The notes: generated from the letters alone by a model not told the origin. Shown: positions 22,637 to 31,971, counted from the first letter of the stretch. The stretch is 64,000 bases of DNA from Tessaracoccus lacteus (GCF_029917005.1 NZ_CP123967.1:806001-870000), one strand, 5' to 3'. A program made the numbers and translations.

Positions 22637-24388
22637 TCAGCCCCGCAGCCAGCCTCGGATCGCCGTGATCCGCTCGTCGACCTCCGCCGACGACGCCTGC
22701 GCAAGCTTCGGGCCGCCGCACTCGCGTCTGAGGTCCGCGTGCACGTGGCTGTGCGGGACGCCCTTCAGGTTGGCGTACTGGCTGACCAGAGAGTTGAGCT
22801 CCTTGCGCTTCGTCGCGATCGCCCGGTGCAGCGCGACCTCCGGCTCGACCTTCCGGTCGGCGTGCTCGTGGCGCTTCACCTGCCGGCGCTGCCGGTCGGC
22901 CAGCAGCGTGCGGACCTGGCCGGCGTCCAGCAGCCCGGGAAGGCCGAGGTAGTCGGCCTCGTCCTGGCTGGTCGGCTCGGCGTGCATCCCGAAGGCCTGC
23001 GCGTCGAACAGCACGTGGTCGAACGTCGCATGCGACTCGAGGGCCTCGAACTCGCCGAGCAGGTCGTCGGAGGCGGACTCGGAGGAGTTGGCCGCCTCCA
23101 TCAGTGCCTCGGACTCGGCCCACAGCCCGTCCTCGTCGTTCTTCGGCCGCCCCAGTACGTGGTCGCGCTGCCTCTCGATGGTCGAGGCGTGCGCCAGCAG
23201 CACAGGCACGGTCGGGAGGAAGACGGTGGCGACCTCGCCCTTGCGGCGCGAGCGCACGAAGCGGCCGACGGCCTGCGCGAAGAACAGCGGGGTCGACGTG
23301 GCGGTCGCGTAGACGCCGACGGCGAGCCGGGGCACGTCGACGCCCTCGGAGACCATGCGGACGGCGACCATCCAGCGGTCGTCGGACCCGGAGAACGCGT
23401 CGATGCGGGAGCTGGCCCTCGCGTCGTCGGAGAGCACCACGCACGGCTTGACGCCCGTGAGGTCGGCCAGCAGCCGGGCATAGGCCCGCGCCGTCGTCTG
23501 GTTGGTCGCGATGACGAGCCCGCCGGCATCGGGGACGTGGCGGCGGACCTCCGTCAGGCGCGTGTCCGCGGCCCGCAGCACCGCGTTGACCCACTCGCCC
23601 GTCGGCGACAGCGCGGTGCGCCAGGCTGCGGCCGTGAGGTCCTTGGGCATCGGCACGCCGAGTTCGGCGGCCAGTTCGTCGCCGGACTTGGTGCGCCAGC
23701 GCATCGGGCCGCCGTAGTTCATGAACAGCACGGGGCGTACGACGCTGTCGGACAGCGCCTCGGAGTAGCCGTAGGTGTAGTCGGCGCGCGATTGCTTGAC
23801 CCCCGGTGCCAGCTCGTCGTACGCGACGAACGGGATGGGATTGTCGTCGGAGCGGAACGGGGTGCCGGTCAGCGACAGGCGCCGGGTCGCGTGCGTGAAG
23901 GCGTAGCTGATCGCCTCGCCCCAGCTCTTCGAGTCACCCGCGTGGTGGATCTCGTCGAAGATGACCAGGAGTTCCTTGGAGTGGCACAGCGCCTCGTAGA
24001 CGTAGCTGCGGGCCGCGACGCCCGCGTATGTGACGACCGAGCCGTCGTACTCCTTCGAGCGTCCGCGGCGCGAGGAGCCGCCGGTGCCGGGGTCCAGCTG
24101 GATGCCGACGCGGGCGGCGGCGTCGGCCCACTGCACCTTCAGGTGCTCCGTCGGGGCGACGACGACGATGCGCCGGACCTTGCGGCTGCGCAGCAGGTTC
24201 AGCGCGATGCGCAGCGCGAACGTCGTCTTGCCTGCGCCCGGGGTCGCGACGCACAGGAAGTCGCGGGGGTCGTCGCGCTCGTAGATATCGAGGGCCTCCT
24301 GCTGCCAGGCGCGCAGCGACGACGCCGTACCCCAGGCGGCTCGCTGGGGGAAGGCTGGGGAGAGATGCTCGAGGGCCGACGACGACAC
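22637..24388 (-). CDS. Superfamily II DEAD/DEAH helicase
   Basis: 583 residues from a GTG at 24388. N-terminal ATPase half: LRAWQQEAL (Q-like motif), Walker A ATPGAGKTT, Walker B DEIHH, motif III LTGTPFRSD. C-terminal half: VSEGVDVP and QAVGRFVRSRR (motifs V and VI). A basic, charged C-terminal extension of about 150 residues follows (RKELNSLVSQYANLKG). Related to single-gene actinobacterial helicases of the XPB/type I restriction-like group, but no methylase or nuclease partner is nearby, so the substrate is unknown. Confidence 0.88.
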   Translation of the reverse strand: MSSSALEHLSPAFPQRAAWGTASSLRAWQQEALDIYERDDPRDFLCVATPGAGKTTFALRIALNLLRSRKVRRIVVVAPTEHLKVQWADAAARVGIQLDPGTGGSSRRGRSKEYDGSVVTYAGVAARSYVYEALCHSKELLVIFDEIHHAGDSKSWGEAISYAFTHATRRLSLTGTPFRSDDNPIPFVAYDELAPGVKQSRADYTYGYSEALSDSVVRPVLFMNYGGPMRWRTKSGDELAAELGVPMPKDLTAAAWRTALSPTGEWVNAVLRAADTRLTEVRRHVPDAGGLVIATNQTTARAYARLLADLTGVKPCVVLSDDARASSRIDAFSGSDDRWMVAVRMVSEGVDVPRLAVGVYATATSTPLFFAQAVGRFVRSRRKGEVATVFLPTVPVLLAHASTIERQRDHVLGRPKNDEDGLWAESEALMEAANSSESASDDLLGEFEALESHATFDHVLFDAQAFGMHAEPTSQDEADYLGLPGLLDAGQVRTLLADRQRRQVKRHEHADRKVEPEVALHRAIATKRKELNSLVSQYANLKGVPHSHVHADLRRECGGPKLAQASSAEVDERITAIRGWLRG

Positions 24389-24396
24389 GGTCGGCC

Positions 24397-24426
24397 ACTC
24401 TAGTCGCCGTCGCGGGCAAATCCCAA
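24397..24426 (-). promoter_or_regulatory. Promoter of the helicase gene
   Basis: On the minus strand TTGGGA (24426-24421), 18 bp, TAGAGT (24402-24397). Only 8 nt separate the -10 box from the GTG start, predicting a leaderless mRNA. Confidence 0.5.
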
Positions 24427-24462
24427 CGGTGTGGTTCGGCGTCTTGGCCGTCGCGCCCGGCC

Positions 24463-24885
24463 TCAGGCGAGGTGCGCGAGCAGCGCGTCGACGCCCTCGC
24501 CGGTGACGGCGGAGACCCGGAAGATGTGCCCGACGCCGGTCAGCTCGAGCCACCGCTCGGCCTGGTCCGCGTCCCCCTCGGGGTCGTCGATGCGTGTCAC
24601 GATGCCGATGACCTCCCGGTTCACCGACCCGGTCAGGTTCGGCGGGTACAGCGAGAAGGGCTCCGTCGCGCTGAGCAGGAGGCCGATGACGTCGGCCTCG
24701 TAGCTGTAGAGCGCCAGCCCGCGGGCCAGTTCCTTGGTCTCCGCGTACTCGCCGGGCGTGTCGATCACCACGTCGTGGTGGTTGATGTACTGCGTCTTGT
24801 GGTAACTGATCTGTTCGCCCCTCAGCACCTGCGTCAGCGTGGTCTTGCCGCTCCCGACGCGGCCGACCAGCATGATCTTGCGCAT
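24463..24885 (-). CDS. eutP: EutP/PduV-type small GTPase
   Basis: 140 residues. P-loop GRVGSGKT (8-15), G3 DTPGEY (42-47) and TRID (G4-like, where most GTPases have N/TKxD). This is the EutP/PduV group, GTPases associated with bacterial microcompartments that metabolise ethanolamine or propanediol; their exact job is not settled. The ATG overlaps the eutS stop (TGATG), so the pair is translationally coupled. No other microcompartment gene lies within the window. Confidence 0.87.
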   Translation of the reverse strand: MRKIMLVGRVGSGKTTLTQVLRGEQISYHKTQYINHHDVVIDTPGEYAETKELARGLALYSYEADVIGLLLSATEPFSLYPPNLTGSVNREVIGIVTRIDDPEGDADQAERWLELTGVGHIFRVSAVTGEGVDALLAHLA

Positions 24886-25244
24886 CAGGAGCGCGAGACG
24901 GGGCACACCGTGAAGCGCAGCGTGTGCTCGGCGTAGTTGAGGATCTCCCTGATCGCCTGCTCCACGTTCGACAGCGTCCCGGTGAAGATCAGGGTGCCCG
25001 AGAAGCGGTCGAGGAACCCGAGTTCGATGTCGGAGGCCTTCGTCGCTAGGTCCGAGCCGATGATCGCCATCTCGGCCGGCGTCATCGTCAGGACGCCGAT
25101 CGCGGACTGCGAGTAGTCGATCCCCGGGTTCAGTCCCAGTTTCTTGTAGATGATCGGCCGCGGGCGCGCGATGATGTGCGCCAGCGTGATCTGACGGCCC
25201 GGGACCGTCTCCTGGATGATGCGGGTGAGGTTCTCGTCGGCCAT
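24885..25244 (-). CDS. eutS: Microcompartment shell protein, EutS/PduU type
   Basis: 119 residues, GGAGGG before the ATG. Matches the circularly permuted BMC-domain hexamer family: IIQETVPGRQITLAHIIA at the N-terminus (the strands that form the beta-barrel plug), then IGVLTMTPAEMAIIGSDLATKASDIELGFLDRFSG, and NYAEHTLRFTVC near the end. Function in the family: shell facet protein of Eut or Pdu compartments. First gene of a two-gene eutS-eutP unit that lacks enzymes, aldehyde dehydrogenase and canonical shell proteins nearby. Confidence 0.92.
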   Translation of the reverse strand: MADENLTRIIQETVPGRQITLAHIIARPRPIIYKKLGLNPGIDYSQSAIGVLTMTPAEMAIIGSDLATKASDIELGFLDRFSGTLIFTGTLSNVEQAIREILNYAEHTLRFTVCPVSRS

Positions 25245-25320
25245 CGTTGCCCTCCGTCGGTTGTCACCGCCGAGTCTAGATCCAGGGCCTCAACTCCGCG
25301 ACGCGGGGCGACACTGGCCG

Positions 25321-25326
25321 TAGGGT
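25321..25326 (+). promoter_or_regulatory. Candidate -10 of the Nudix gene
   Basis: TAGGGT, 7 nt before the GTG at 25334; no strong -35. Predicts a leaderless transcript. Confidence 0.4.
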
Positions 25327-25333
25327 AGGGCCC

Positions 25334-25897
25334 GTGACTGAGGACGGACCGCTGCCGGGGGAGGGCTGGAGGATCGGCGACGACGGGCTCCCGTTCCGCC
25401 GCGCGGCCCGCGTGCTGCTCTTCGACGGTGAGGGGCGCCTCCTCCTGGTGCAGGCGCACGACGCCCAGCAGCCTGAGCGGATCTGGTGGTTCACGGTAGG
25501 CGGGGGCATCGACCCCGGCGAGACCGCCCGCGAGGCTGTCGTGCGTGAGGTCCTGGAGGAGACGGGTCTGAGCATCGACGTCGATGCCCTGGTCGGGCCC
25601 GTCGCCGCGCGCAGCTCGGTCTTCGACTTCTTCGCCCGGGCGGTGCGCCAGGACGAGGAGTTCTTCGTGGCGCGGCTCGGGTGCCCCGTCACCGACGAGC
25701 AGCTCGCTACCGAGGGCTGGACCGAGGTGGAGCGCCACTTCGTCGACTCCCTGCACTGGTTCCCGCCGGAGGAGCTGGCGGCGATCGACGTCGAGGTGTT
25801 CCCCGTGGAGCTGCCGGAGCTGCTCGCGTGGCTCGCGCCCGGCTGGGACGGCACGGTCATGCTGCTGGGCGACCTGGCGGGTCAGGCGCGCACCTGA
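25334..25897 (+). CDS. Nudix hydrolase
   Basis: 187 residues with a complete Nudix box at 58-79: G-x5-E (GIDPGE), then REVLEETGL, including the metal-binding RE..EE residues. The N-terminal RVLLFDGEGRLLLVQAHD strand pattern and WWFTVGGGIDPG are typical of the NUDIX fold. Substrate unknown; the family hydrolyses nucleoside diphosphates linked to another moiety. Its 3' end overlaps the convergent exonuclease gene by 16 bp. Confidence 0.92.
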   Translation: MTEDGPLPGEGWRIGDDGLPFRRAARVLLFDGEGRLLLVQAHDAQQPERIWWFTVGGGIDPGETAREAVVREVLEETGLSIDVDALVGPVAARSSVFDFFARAVRQDEEFFVARLGCPVTDEQLATEGWTEVERHFVDSLHWFPPEELAAIDVEVFPVELPELLAWLAPGWDGTVMLLGDLAGQART

Positions 25898-26544
25898 GCG
25901 AACCGGCGCAGCCCCAGCTCCTGGGCCAGGGCGAGGTACAGCTCCGCGCACGCCAGAGCGTCCACGACCGCGTCGTGCCCCTTGTAGGTCGGCAGCCCGC
26001 TGCGGCGCCGCAGCCGCCACAGCCGCAGCGCGTCGGCCGGATGGTCCTCGCCGATGCCGATCGCCCGGTGCCCGAGAACCATGGTGTCGACAGCCGGCAG
26101 CGTGATAGTGATGCCGTGCAGCCGCCGGACCGCCGCGGTCAGGAACCCCACCTCGACGCCCGCGTGGTGGGCGAGCAGCACTCGCCCCGCGAGCCGCTCG
26201 AACACGGCGTCGAGCGCCTCGGGGAGCGTGACCCCCTGCGCGAGGAGCTCGTCGTCGGTCAGGCCGTGGATGACCGCGGACTGCCCCACACCGATGCCGG
26301 GGTTCACCAGGAGGTTCGTGGCCGTGCCCAGCGGGATACGCAGCCCGTCGACGTCCACCATGCCGACCGACAGGATGTGGTCGCTGGCCGGCGACAGCCC
26401 GGTGGTCTCGAGGTCGATCGCCAGCAGACGCAACTCCTCCAGCGGGGTGTCACGCCCGGGCGGGGTCGAGTGCAGGAACCGCCGCAGCGGCCCGTCAGGA
26501 ACGCGGGGGGCCAGGACAGCATTGCCACGTCGGAACCAGGCCAT
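25882..26544 (-). CDS. DnaQ-like 3'-5' exonuclease
   Basis: 220 residues of the DEDDh exonuclease superfamily. Exo I is AIDLETTGL (Asp44, Glu46), Exo II lies around LLAHHAGVEVGFL, Exo III has the histidine and aspartate in GHDAVVDALA (about 189-198). It resembles the epsilon proofreading subunit but is a stand-alone protein. It starts 3 nt after the stop of the cNMP/CBS/DUF294 gene, so the two are one operon; this pairing is seen in other bacteria, from memory. Substrate unknown. Confidence 0.88.
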   Translation of the reverse strand: MAWFRRGNAVLAPRVPDGPLRRFLHSTPPGRDTPLEELRLLAIDLETTGLSPASDHILSVGMVDVDGLRIPLGTATNLLVNPGIGVGQSAVIHGLTDDELLAQGVTLPEALDAVFERLAGRVLLAHHAGVEVGFLTAAVRRLHGITITLPAVDTMVLGHRAIGIGEDHPADALRLWRLRRRSGLPTYKGHDAVVDALACAELYLALAQELGLRRFAQVRA

Positions 26545-26547
26545 GCG

Positions 26548-28374
26548 TCAGCCGATGAACTGGGTCTGGAACGTCACGGTCAGGGCCTTCTGCGCCTGCG
26601 AGACGTACCAGAAGGCGTCGCGCAGCGAGCGGCGCTCGAACTCGGTGAGCTCCGACGGCGCGAGGTGATTGTCGGGCTCCTCGTTGCGGCCCACCTGCCG
26701 CCCCTGGTGCTGCAGGCGGGTGTAGCCGAGGTATTCGTGCGCGTCGAGCAGGTTGTCGACGTGGATGCCGTGCAGCGCGGCAGCCGCGAGTCGAGGGCGG
26801 GTGCCGACCTGCGGCAGGCCCCAGCGAAGGGCATACAGCCGCGCGACGTCGACGATCGGTGTCAGCCCTCCCTTCTTGATGTCGAGCTGGTCCCGATGGC
26901 TACCCTGCCGCTCGACGACCAGGCCGCGCAGGAACCCGAGTGGCACCTCGATGTCGTTCGCGTGCGAGGCGAGGTGCCCGAGGAAGCGCGACGCGCCCGG
27001 GGCGGCGGCGAGGATCCGGCGTTGTAGACCGGCCGCCAGGTCCGCCTCGCCGAAGACGGGGCGCATGTCGAAGAAGATCGACGACCCGAGGACCGCGTCG
27101 GCGGTTGGGGAGGCCAGCCAGGCCGAGAAGGTGCGCCACCACCCTGCGACCGGCTGCCGCCAGCGTGGGTTCGTGGCCATCACCTCTCCCCGGCAACGGG
27201 GGAAGCCGCACTCGACCAGGGCATCGGTCAGGAACGCGGCCACGGACCCGAAGTAGTCGTCGTGCTCGGGGAGGGCCTCGTCGCTGAGGATGAACGCGTG
27301 GTCCTGGTCGGAGCCGAGGGCCTGCTCCTGACGGGCCAGGGAGCCAAGCGCGACCCAGCAGTACGCGACGGGGGGTGGGCCGAAGCGCTCCTCGGCCAAC
27401 GCGCCGAGTCGCTGCCACAGGGCGTCGGTCGTCCGGCTCACGATGCGGCCGATGTCCTCGGCTGTCGCGTCCTGGCGCAGCAGGCGCGTGACCAGGCCGG
27501 GCACGCGGCGCATCACAGCCGCCAGCCCCTCGACGTCGCCCTGGCGGGCGAGGTCACCCACCAGGTACAGGGGGCTGGAGCGCTCCAACCGCATCAGGTC
27601 GCCGGAGGTGACCATGCCGAGGAGCTGATCGCCGCGCACCACGGGCAGGTGGTGGATGCGGTTCCCGACGAGCGTGAGGAGCACGTCGAGGGCGAGCGCG
27701 TCCGGGCTGACCGTGACGGGGGAGAGCGTCATCACCTCCCGTAACGGGGTCTCCCCGGGAATCTGCCTGGCGACGACACGGCGGAGGTCGCGGTCGGTGA
27801 GGATGCCGACCAGGCGATCGTCGCGGGTCACGACGATCGAGGAGATGCGCCGCTCGTCCATCAGCCGGGCGGCGTCGCGCACGGTGGCATCGGAGCGGAT
27901 CGACACCGCGCCGCGGGTGAGCATGTCCTCGACCCGTACCTGCAGCACCGGGCCGCCCTCCGGTGCACCCTGCTGTGTCGCATCGCCGAGTCTCGAGTCG
28001 GTGAAGTAGCGGCTGACCTTCGGCAGCGCGACGAGCTCATCGACGACGCTTGCATCGAAGCGCCACAGCAGCGTGTCCTCGACGGCCGTGAAGCTGAACC
28101 GCGACGGGCGCCGCTCGACGATGGACGACTGCCCGAAGCAACCCCCCTCCTCCTCGATCGTGACGAGCTGGTCGCTCACGTCGCGCACCTCGACCGCACC
28201 GGAACGGATCACGAACATGTTCGACGGGTGATCGCCGGCTGAGAGCACGGTGCTTCCTCGGGGGAAGTACACGGCTTCGGCGCGCCGGGCGAGCGCGGCC
28301 AACTGCCCCCGGGGGAGCGCGGACCACGGCTCGCGTGCCCCGAGGAACGCGGTCACCTCCGCCAGCTCACTCAT
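26548..28374 (-). CDS. cNMP-binding / CBS / DUF294 nucleotidyltransferase-like protein
   Basis: 608 residues, apparently cytoplasmic. Domains in order: cyclic-nucleotide-binding fold (about 15-120, YFPRGSTVLSAGDHPSNMFVIRSGAVEV), two CBS motifs (about 150-265, DRLVGILTDRDLRRVV and QLLGMVTSGDLMR), then a DUF294 nucleotidyltransferase-like domain with the G-S and D-x-D pattern LGSLARQEQALGSDQDHA (343-360), and a helical DUF294 C-terminal region. The family is thought to sense adenylate or cyclic nucleotides; activity is unproven. I began at the ATG at 28374, since upstream sequence lacks coding character. First gene of an operon with the exonuclease; divergent from pflB. Confidence 0.88.
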   Translation of the reverse strand: MSELAEVTAFLGAREPWSALPRGQLAALARRAEAVYFPRGSTVLSAGDHPSNMFVIRSGAVEVRDVSDQLVTIEEEGGCFGQSSIVERRPSRFSFTAVEDTLLWRFDASVVDELVALPKVSRYFTDSRLGDATQQGAPEGGPVLQVRVEDMLTRGAVSIRSDATVRDAARLMDERRISSIVVTRDDRLVGILTDRDLRRVVARQIPGETPLREVMTLSPVTVSPDALALDVLLTLVGNRIHHLPVVRGDQLLGMVTSGDLMRLERSSPLYLVGDLARQGDVEGLAAVMRRVPGLVTRLLRQDATAEDIGRIVSRTTDALWQRLGALAEERFGPPPVAYCWVALGSLARQEQALGSDQDHAFILSDEALPEHDDYFGSVAAFLTDALVECGFPRCRGEVMATNPRWRQPVAGWWRTFSAWLASPTADAVLGSSIFFDMRPVFGEADLAAGLQRRILAAAPGASRFLGHLASHANDIEVPLGFLRGLVVERQGSHRDQLDIKKGGLTPIVDVARLYALRWGLPQVGTRPRLAAAALHGIHVDNLLDAHEYLGYTRLQHQGRQVGRNEEPDNHLAPSELTEFERRSLRDAFWYVSQAQKALTVTFQTQFIG

Positions 28375-28390
28375 GGGCGCGACATTACCG

Positions 28391-28418
28391 GCGTGCGCGC
28401 CCGCGCGGGCGCGCACGC
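28391..28418. repeat. GC-rich palindrome upstream of the DUF294 gene
   Basis: Perfect 12-bp arms (GCGTGCGCGCCC and complement) with a GCGC centre, 16 bp before the DUF294 start. It could be a protein-binding site or leader hairpin for that operon; no T run. Confidence 0.5.
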
Positions 28419-28514
28419 GCGAGAGTGCCTGCGCAGCCCGGGGCTGACGCTGTCGGTGAACGCAGTGACCGGGGCCCCTCTCCAATTCTGGGAAAATTAC
28501 TATCGGGCGTAGTA

Positions 28515-28543
28515 TTGACACGCACTGCTCGCCACAGTAAGCG
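28515..28543 (+). promoter_or_regulatory. Promoter of pflBA with an operator-like inverted repeat
   Basis: Consensus TTGACA (28515-28520), 17 bp, TAAGCG (28538-28543). An inverted repeat CTCGCC/GGCGAG (about 28528-28548) spans the -10 box and could bind a repressor. No canonical FNR, CRP or Rex site was seen. Confidence 0.55.
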
Positions 28544-28573
28544 GCGAGTTTCGTCTGTCACACCAGGAGCAAA

Positions 28574-30847
28574 ATGTCGGCCACGGCCACCGCTAGCAAG
28601 GACCTACATCGCGAAGACCCGTGGGAGGGTTTCACCGACGGCAACTGGCGCACCTCCATCGACGTGCGCGACTTCATCCTGACGAACTACACGCCCTACC
28701 TCGGCGACTCCAGCTTCCTGGCCGGCCCCACCCGCAAGACCCTCCAGGTGTGGGACACCCTCCAGCGTGACTACCTGAGCGTCGAGCGCGCCAAGCGCGT
28801 CTACGACGTCGAGACCCACATCCCGGCGGACGTCGACGCGTTCCCCGCCGGCTACATCAGCACGGACGACGACGTCATCGTCGGCCTGCAGACCGACGTC
28901 CCGCTGAAGCGGCCCATGATGCCCGCCGGCGGCTGGCGCATGGTCGAGACCGCCATCCGCGAGGCGGGCCTTGAGCCCGACGAGCGGATCAAGGAGATCT
29001 TCACCCGCTACCGCAAGACGCACAACGAGGCCGTCTTCGACATCTACACGCCGCGGATCCGCGCCGCGCGCAGCTCCCACATCATCACCGGCCTTCCCGA
29101 CGCCTACGGTCGCGGCCGCATCATCGGCGACTACCGCCGCGTCGCCCTCTACGGCGTCGACGCGCTGATCCTGGCCAAGCGCAACGACAAGCGTCGCGTG
29201 ACCGACCAGGTGGACTTCACCGAGGACTGGGCGCGCTACCGCGAGGAGCACTCCGAACAGATCAAGGCGCTCGAGAAGCTGAAGAACCTCGGCGCCAGCT
29301 ACGGCTTCGACCTGTCGCGCCCGGCCGCCAACTACATCGAGGCCGTCCAGTGGACGTACTTCGCGTACCTGGCCTCCGTGAAGAGCCAGGACGGCGCCGC
29401 CATGAGCATCGGCCGCCTCTCCGGGTTCTTCGACGTCTACGCCGAGCGTGACCTGGCCGCCGGCCTGATCACCGAGTCCGAGGTCCAGGAGGCCATGGAT
29501 GCGCTGGTGACCAAGCTGCGCATCGTCCGTTTCCTCCGCACGATCGACTACGACAACATCTTTTCCGGTGACCCGTACTGGGCGACCTGGTCCGACGGCG
29601 GGTTCGCCAACGACGGCCGCACGCTGGTGACCAAGTCGTCGTTCCGGCTGCTGCAGACGCTGCGGAACCTCGGCCCCGCGCCCGAGCCGAACATCACCAT
29701 CTACTGGGATGACGCGCTGCCTGCCGGGTACAAGGACTTCTGCGCCGAGATCTCGATCGAGACCTCCGCGATCCAGTACGAGTCCGACTCGTCGATCCGC
29801 TCCCACTGGGGCGATGACACCGCCATCGCCTGCTGCGTCTCCCCGATGGCGATCGGCAAGCAGATGCAGTTCTTCGGCGCCCGCGTCAACGCGGCCAAGA
29901 CCCTCCTGTACGCCATCAACGGCGGCCGCGACGAGGTCAGCGGCAAGCAGATCGTCGAGGGCTTCGCGCCGGTCGCCGGCGACGCGCCGCTCGACTTCGA
30001 CACCGTGTGGGCCAAGTACGACAAGATGCTCGACTGGGTCGTCCGCACCTACGTCGAGGCCCTGAACATCATCCACTACAGCCACGACAAGTACGCCTAC
30101 GAGGCGATGGAGATGGCGCTGCACGACGATGAGATCGTCCGCACGATGGGCTGCGGCATCGCCGGCCTGTCGATCGTGGCCGACTCGCTCGCCGCGATCC
30201 GCTACGCGACCGTGACCCCCGTTCGGGACGATTCGGGTCTGGTCATCGACTACATCACCGAGGGCGAGTTCCCGAAGTACGGCAACGACGACGACCGCGC
30301 CGACGAGATCGCCCAGCTGGTCGTCAAGACCGTGATGGACAAGATCCGCTCGATCCGGATGTACCGCAACGCCGTCCCGACGCAGTCGGTCCTGACGATC
30401 ACGTCGAACGTGGTCTACGGGAAGGCCACCGGTGCGTTCCCCTGCGGCCATGAGGCCGGCACCCCCTTCGCCCCCGGTGCCAACCCGGAGAACGGCGCCG
30501 ACACGCACGGCATGGTCGCCTCCATGATGAGCGTCGGCAAGCTGTCCTACGAGGACGCCCTCGACGGGATCTCGCTGACCAACACCATCACGCCGCCGGC
30601 GCTGGGCCGCACGCACGAGGAGCGGGTCACCAACCTGGTCGGCATCCTCGACGCAGGCATGGGGGAGGGGCTGTACCACGCCAACATCAACGTCCTCAAC
30701 CGGGAGACGCTGCTCGACGCCATGGAGAACCCGGAGAACTACCCGCAGCTGACGATCCGCGTCTCCGGTTACGCCGTCAACTTCGTCAAGCTGACCCGCG
30801 AGCAGCAGCTCGACGTCCTCTCGCGGACCTTCCACGAGGCGATCTGA
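28574..30847 (+). CDS. pflB: Formate C-acetyltransferase (pyruvate formate-lyase)
   Basis: Glycyl-radical enzyme converting pyruvate and CoA to acetyl-CoA and formate under anaerobic conditions. 757 residues, as in E. coli. The paired active-site cysteines are Cys420-Cys421 in IACCVSPM, and the radical glycine is Gly732 in RVSGYAVNF near the C-terminus. CCAGGAG precedes the ATG. Its activase gene starts directly after the stop. The enzyme is oxygen-labile, so its presence implies anaerobic or facultative growth. Confidence 0.97.
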   Translation: MSATATASKDLHREDPWEGFTDGNWRTSIDVRDFILTNYTPYLGDSSFLAGPTRKTLQVWDTLQRDYLSVERAKRVYDVETHIPADVDAFPAGYISTDDDVIVGLQTDVPLKRPMMPAGGWRMVETAIREAGLEPDERIKEIFTRYRKTHNEAVFDIYTPRIRAARSSHIITGLPDAYGRGRIIGDYRRVALYGVDALILAKRNDKRRVTDQVDFTEDWARYREEHSEQIKALEKLKNLGASYGFDLSRPAANYIEAVQWTYFAYLASVKSQDGAAMSIGRLSGFFDVYAERDLAAGLITESEVQEAMDALVTKLRIVRFLRTIDYDNIFSGDPYWATWSDGGFANDGRTLVTKSSFRLLQTLRNLGPAPEPNITIYWDDALPAGYKDFCAEISIETSAIQYESDSSIRSHWGDDTAIACCVSPMAIGKQMQFFGARVNAAKTLLYAINGGRDEVSGKQIVEGFAPVAGDAPLDFDTVWAKYDKMLDWVVRTYVEALNIIHYSHDKYAYEAMEMALHDDEIVRTMGCGIAGLSIVADSLAAIRYATVTPVRDDSGLVIDYITEGEFPKYGNDDDRADEIAQLVVKTVMDKIRSIRMYRNAVPTQSVLTITSNVVYGKATGAFPCGHEAGTPFAPGANPENGADTHGMVASMMSVGKLSYEDALDGISLTNTITPPALGRTHEERVTNLVGILDAGMGEGLYHANINVLNRETLLDAMENPENYPQLTIRVSGYAVNFVKLTREQQLDVLSRTFHEAI

Positions 30848-31705
30848 GTGACGGACCTCCTGGCGGACGCCATCGGGGCAGACCCGGTGGCGTCCGCACC
30901 GTCCGTCACGTCGCTGGGCGGGGTCCCGGTCGTGACTGGACTGGAGCGGGCTGACCTGTTCGCCGCGATACGCGCCGGCGAGATCGGGTCGGTCCACTCC
31001 TGGGAACTGGTGACGGCCGTCGACGGCCCGGGAACCCGCATGACCACGTTTGTGGCCGGCTGCCCGCTGCGCTGCCTGTACTGCCACAACCCCGACACCA
31101 TGTCGGGGGCCAGGGGGCTCCCCGTCCGCGCCGACGACCTGCTCGCCCGGATCCGGCGCTACCGCGGTGTGTTCCGCGCGACGGGCGGAGGCATCACGCT
31201 CTCGGGCGGGGAGATCCTGCAGCAGCCGGCCTTCGCCGGGCGCATCCTGCGCGGCGCGAAGGAGCTCGGCATCCACACCGCGATCGACACGTCCGGCTTC
31301 CTCGGCGCGGCGGCCAGCGACGAGCTGCTCGCCGATGTCGATCTCGTCCTGCTCGACCTCAAGGCGGGCGACGAGGCGACCTACGGCCGCGTCACCGGCC
31401 GCCGGCTGGCCCCGACCCTGGACTTCGGCCGCCGCCTGGAGCGCCTCGGCATCGAGACCTGGGTGCGCTTCGTGCTCGTCCCCGGACTCACCGACGACCC
31501 GGCCAACATCGCGCGGGTGGCCGACCACGCCGCGTCGATGAGCCAGGTGACGCGCGTCGAGATCCTGCCCTTCCACCAGATGGGGCGCGACAAGTGGGCC
31601 TCGCTCGGCATGGACTACCGGCTCGCCGACACGCAGCCGCCGACCGCGGAGTCCGTCGAGGCCGCGCGCGCTGCCTTCCGCTCCCGCGGGCTGACCGTCT
31701 ACTGA
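30848..31705 (+). CDS. pflA: Pyruvate formate-lyase activating enzyme
   Basis: Radical SAM enzyme that installs the glycyl radical on PflB. 285 residues from the GTG immediately after the pflB TGA. The [4Fe-4S] ligands are Cys72, Cys76 and Cys79 in CPLRCLYCHNP; GGGITLSGGE follows. An N-terminal extension of about 45 residues precedes the catalytic core, so the true start could be further inside. Co-transcribed with pflB. Confidence 0.96.
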   Translation: MTDLLADAIGADPVASAPSVTSLGGVPVVTGLERADLFAAIRAGEIGSVHSWELVTAVDGPGTRMTTFVAGCPLRCLYCHNPDTMSGARGLPVRADDLLARIRRYRGVFRATGGGITLSGGEILQQPAFAGRILRGAKELGIHTAIDTSGFLGAAASDELLADVDLVLLDLKAGDEATYGRVTGRRLAPTLDFGRRLERLGIETWVRFVLVPGLTDDPANIARVADHAASMSQVTRVEILPFHQMGRDKWASLGMDYRLADTQPPTAESVEAARAAFRSRGLTVY

Positions 31706-31763
31706 GCCTGACACCCCCGCACACGCCGCCGCGCGTGTCGAAGCCCCTTGTGGGCACCCCGAT

Positions 31764-31792
31764 TTGGCGATGGCGCCCGATCATGACAGAAT
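31764..31792 (+). promoter_or_regulatory. Promoter of the S10 operon
   Basis: TTGGCG (31764-31769), 17 bp, CAGAAT (31787-31792). Expected start near 31799. Confidence 0.6.
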
Positions 31793-31798
31793 GTACAA

Positions 31799-31971
31799 GT
31801 TGCTCCGCGAGGGACCGCGATGTGGAAACGCGTCGGAACCCGCGAGCCAGGTCTTTCGGCGCCTCGGTGCTGTGAGTGGCCCGGCGGCGACACTCCCGAG
31901 TTCGGGGGTGGCAAGGGGTTTTACCCCGAAGGAACTTGAAATTTCCAAAGGGACGAGAAGAAGGAACGACT
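31799..31971 (+). promoter_or_regulatory. Structured S10-operon leader
   Basis: About 173 nt of untranslated leader. Visible hairpins are CACTCCCGA/CGGGGGTG (31891-31910) and GGGG-TTTTA-CCCC (31915-31927), the latter close to the ribosome-binding site AAGGA. An L4-type feedback structure is possible but not demonstrated. Confidence 0.4.

Noticed and set aside
28604-31714. 1036-codon frame antisense to pflBA
   Set aside because: Shadow frame; pflB and pflA have all catalytic residues on the + strand.
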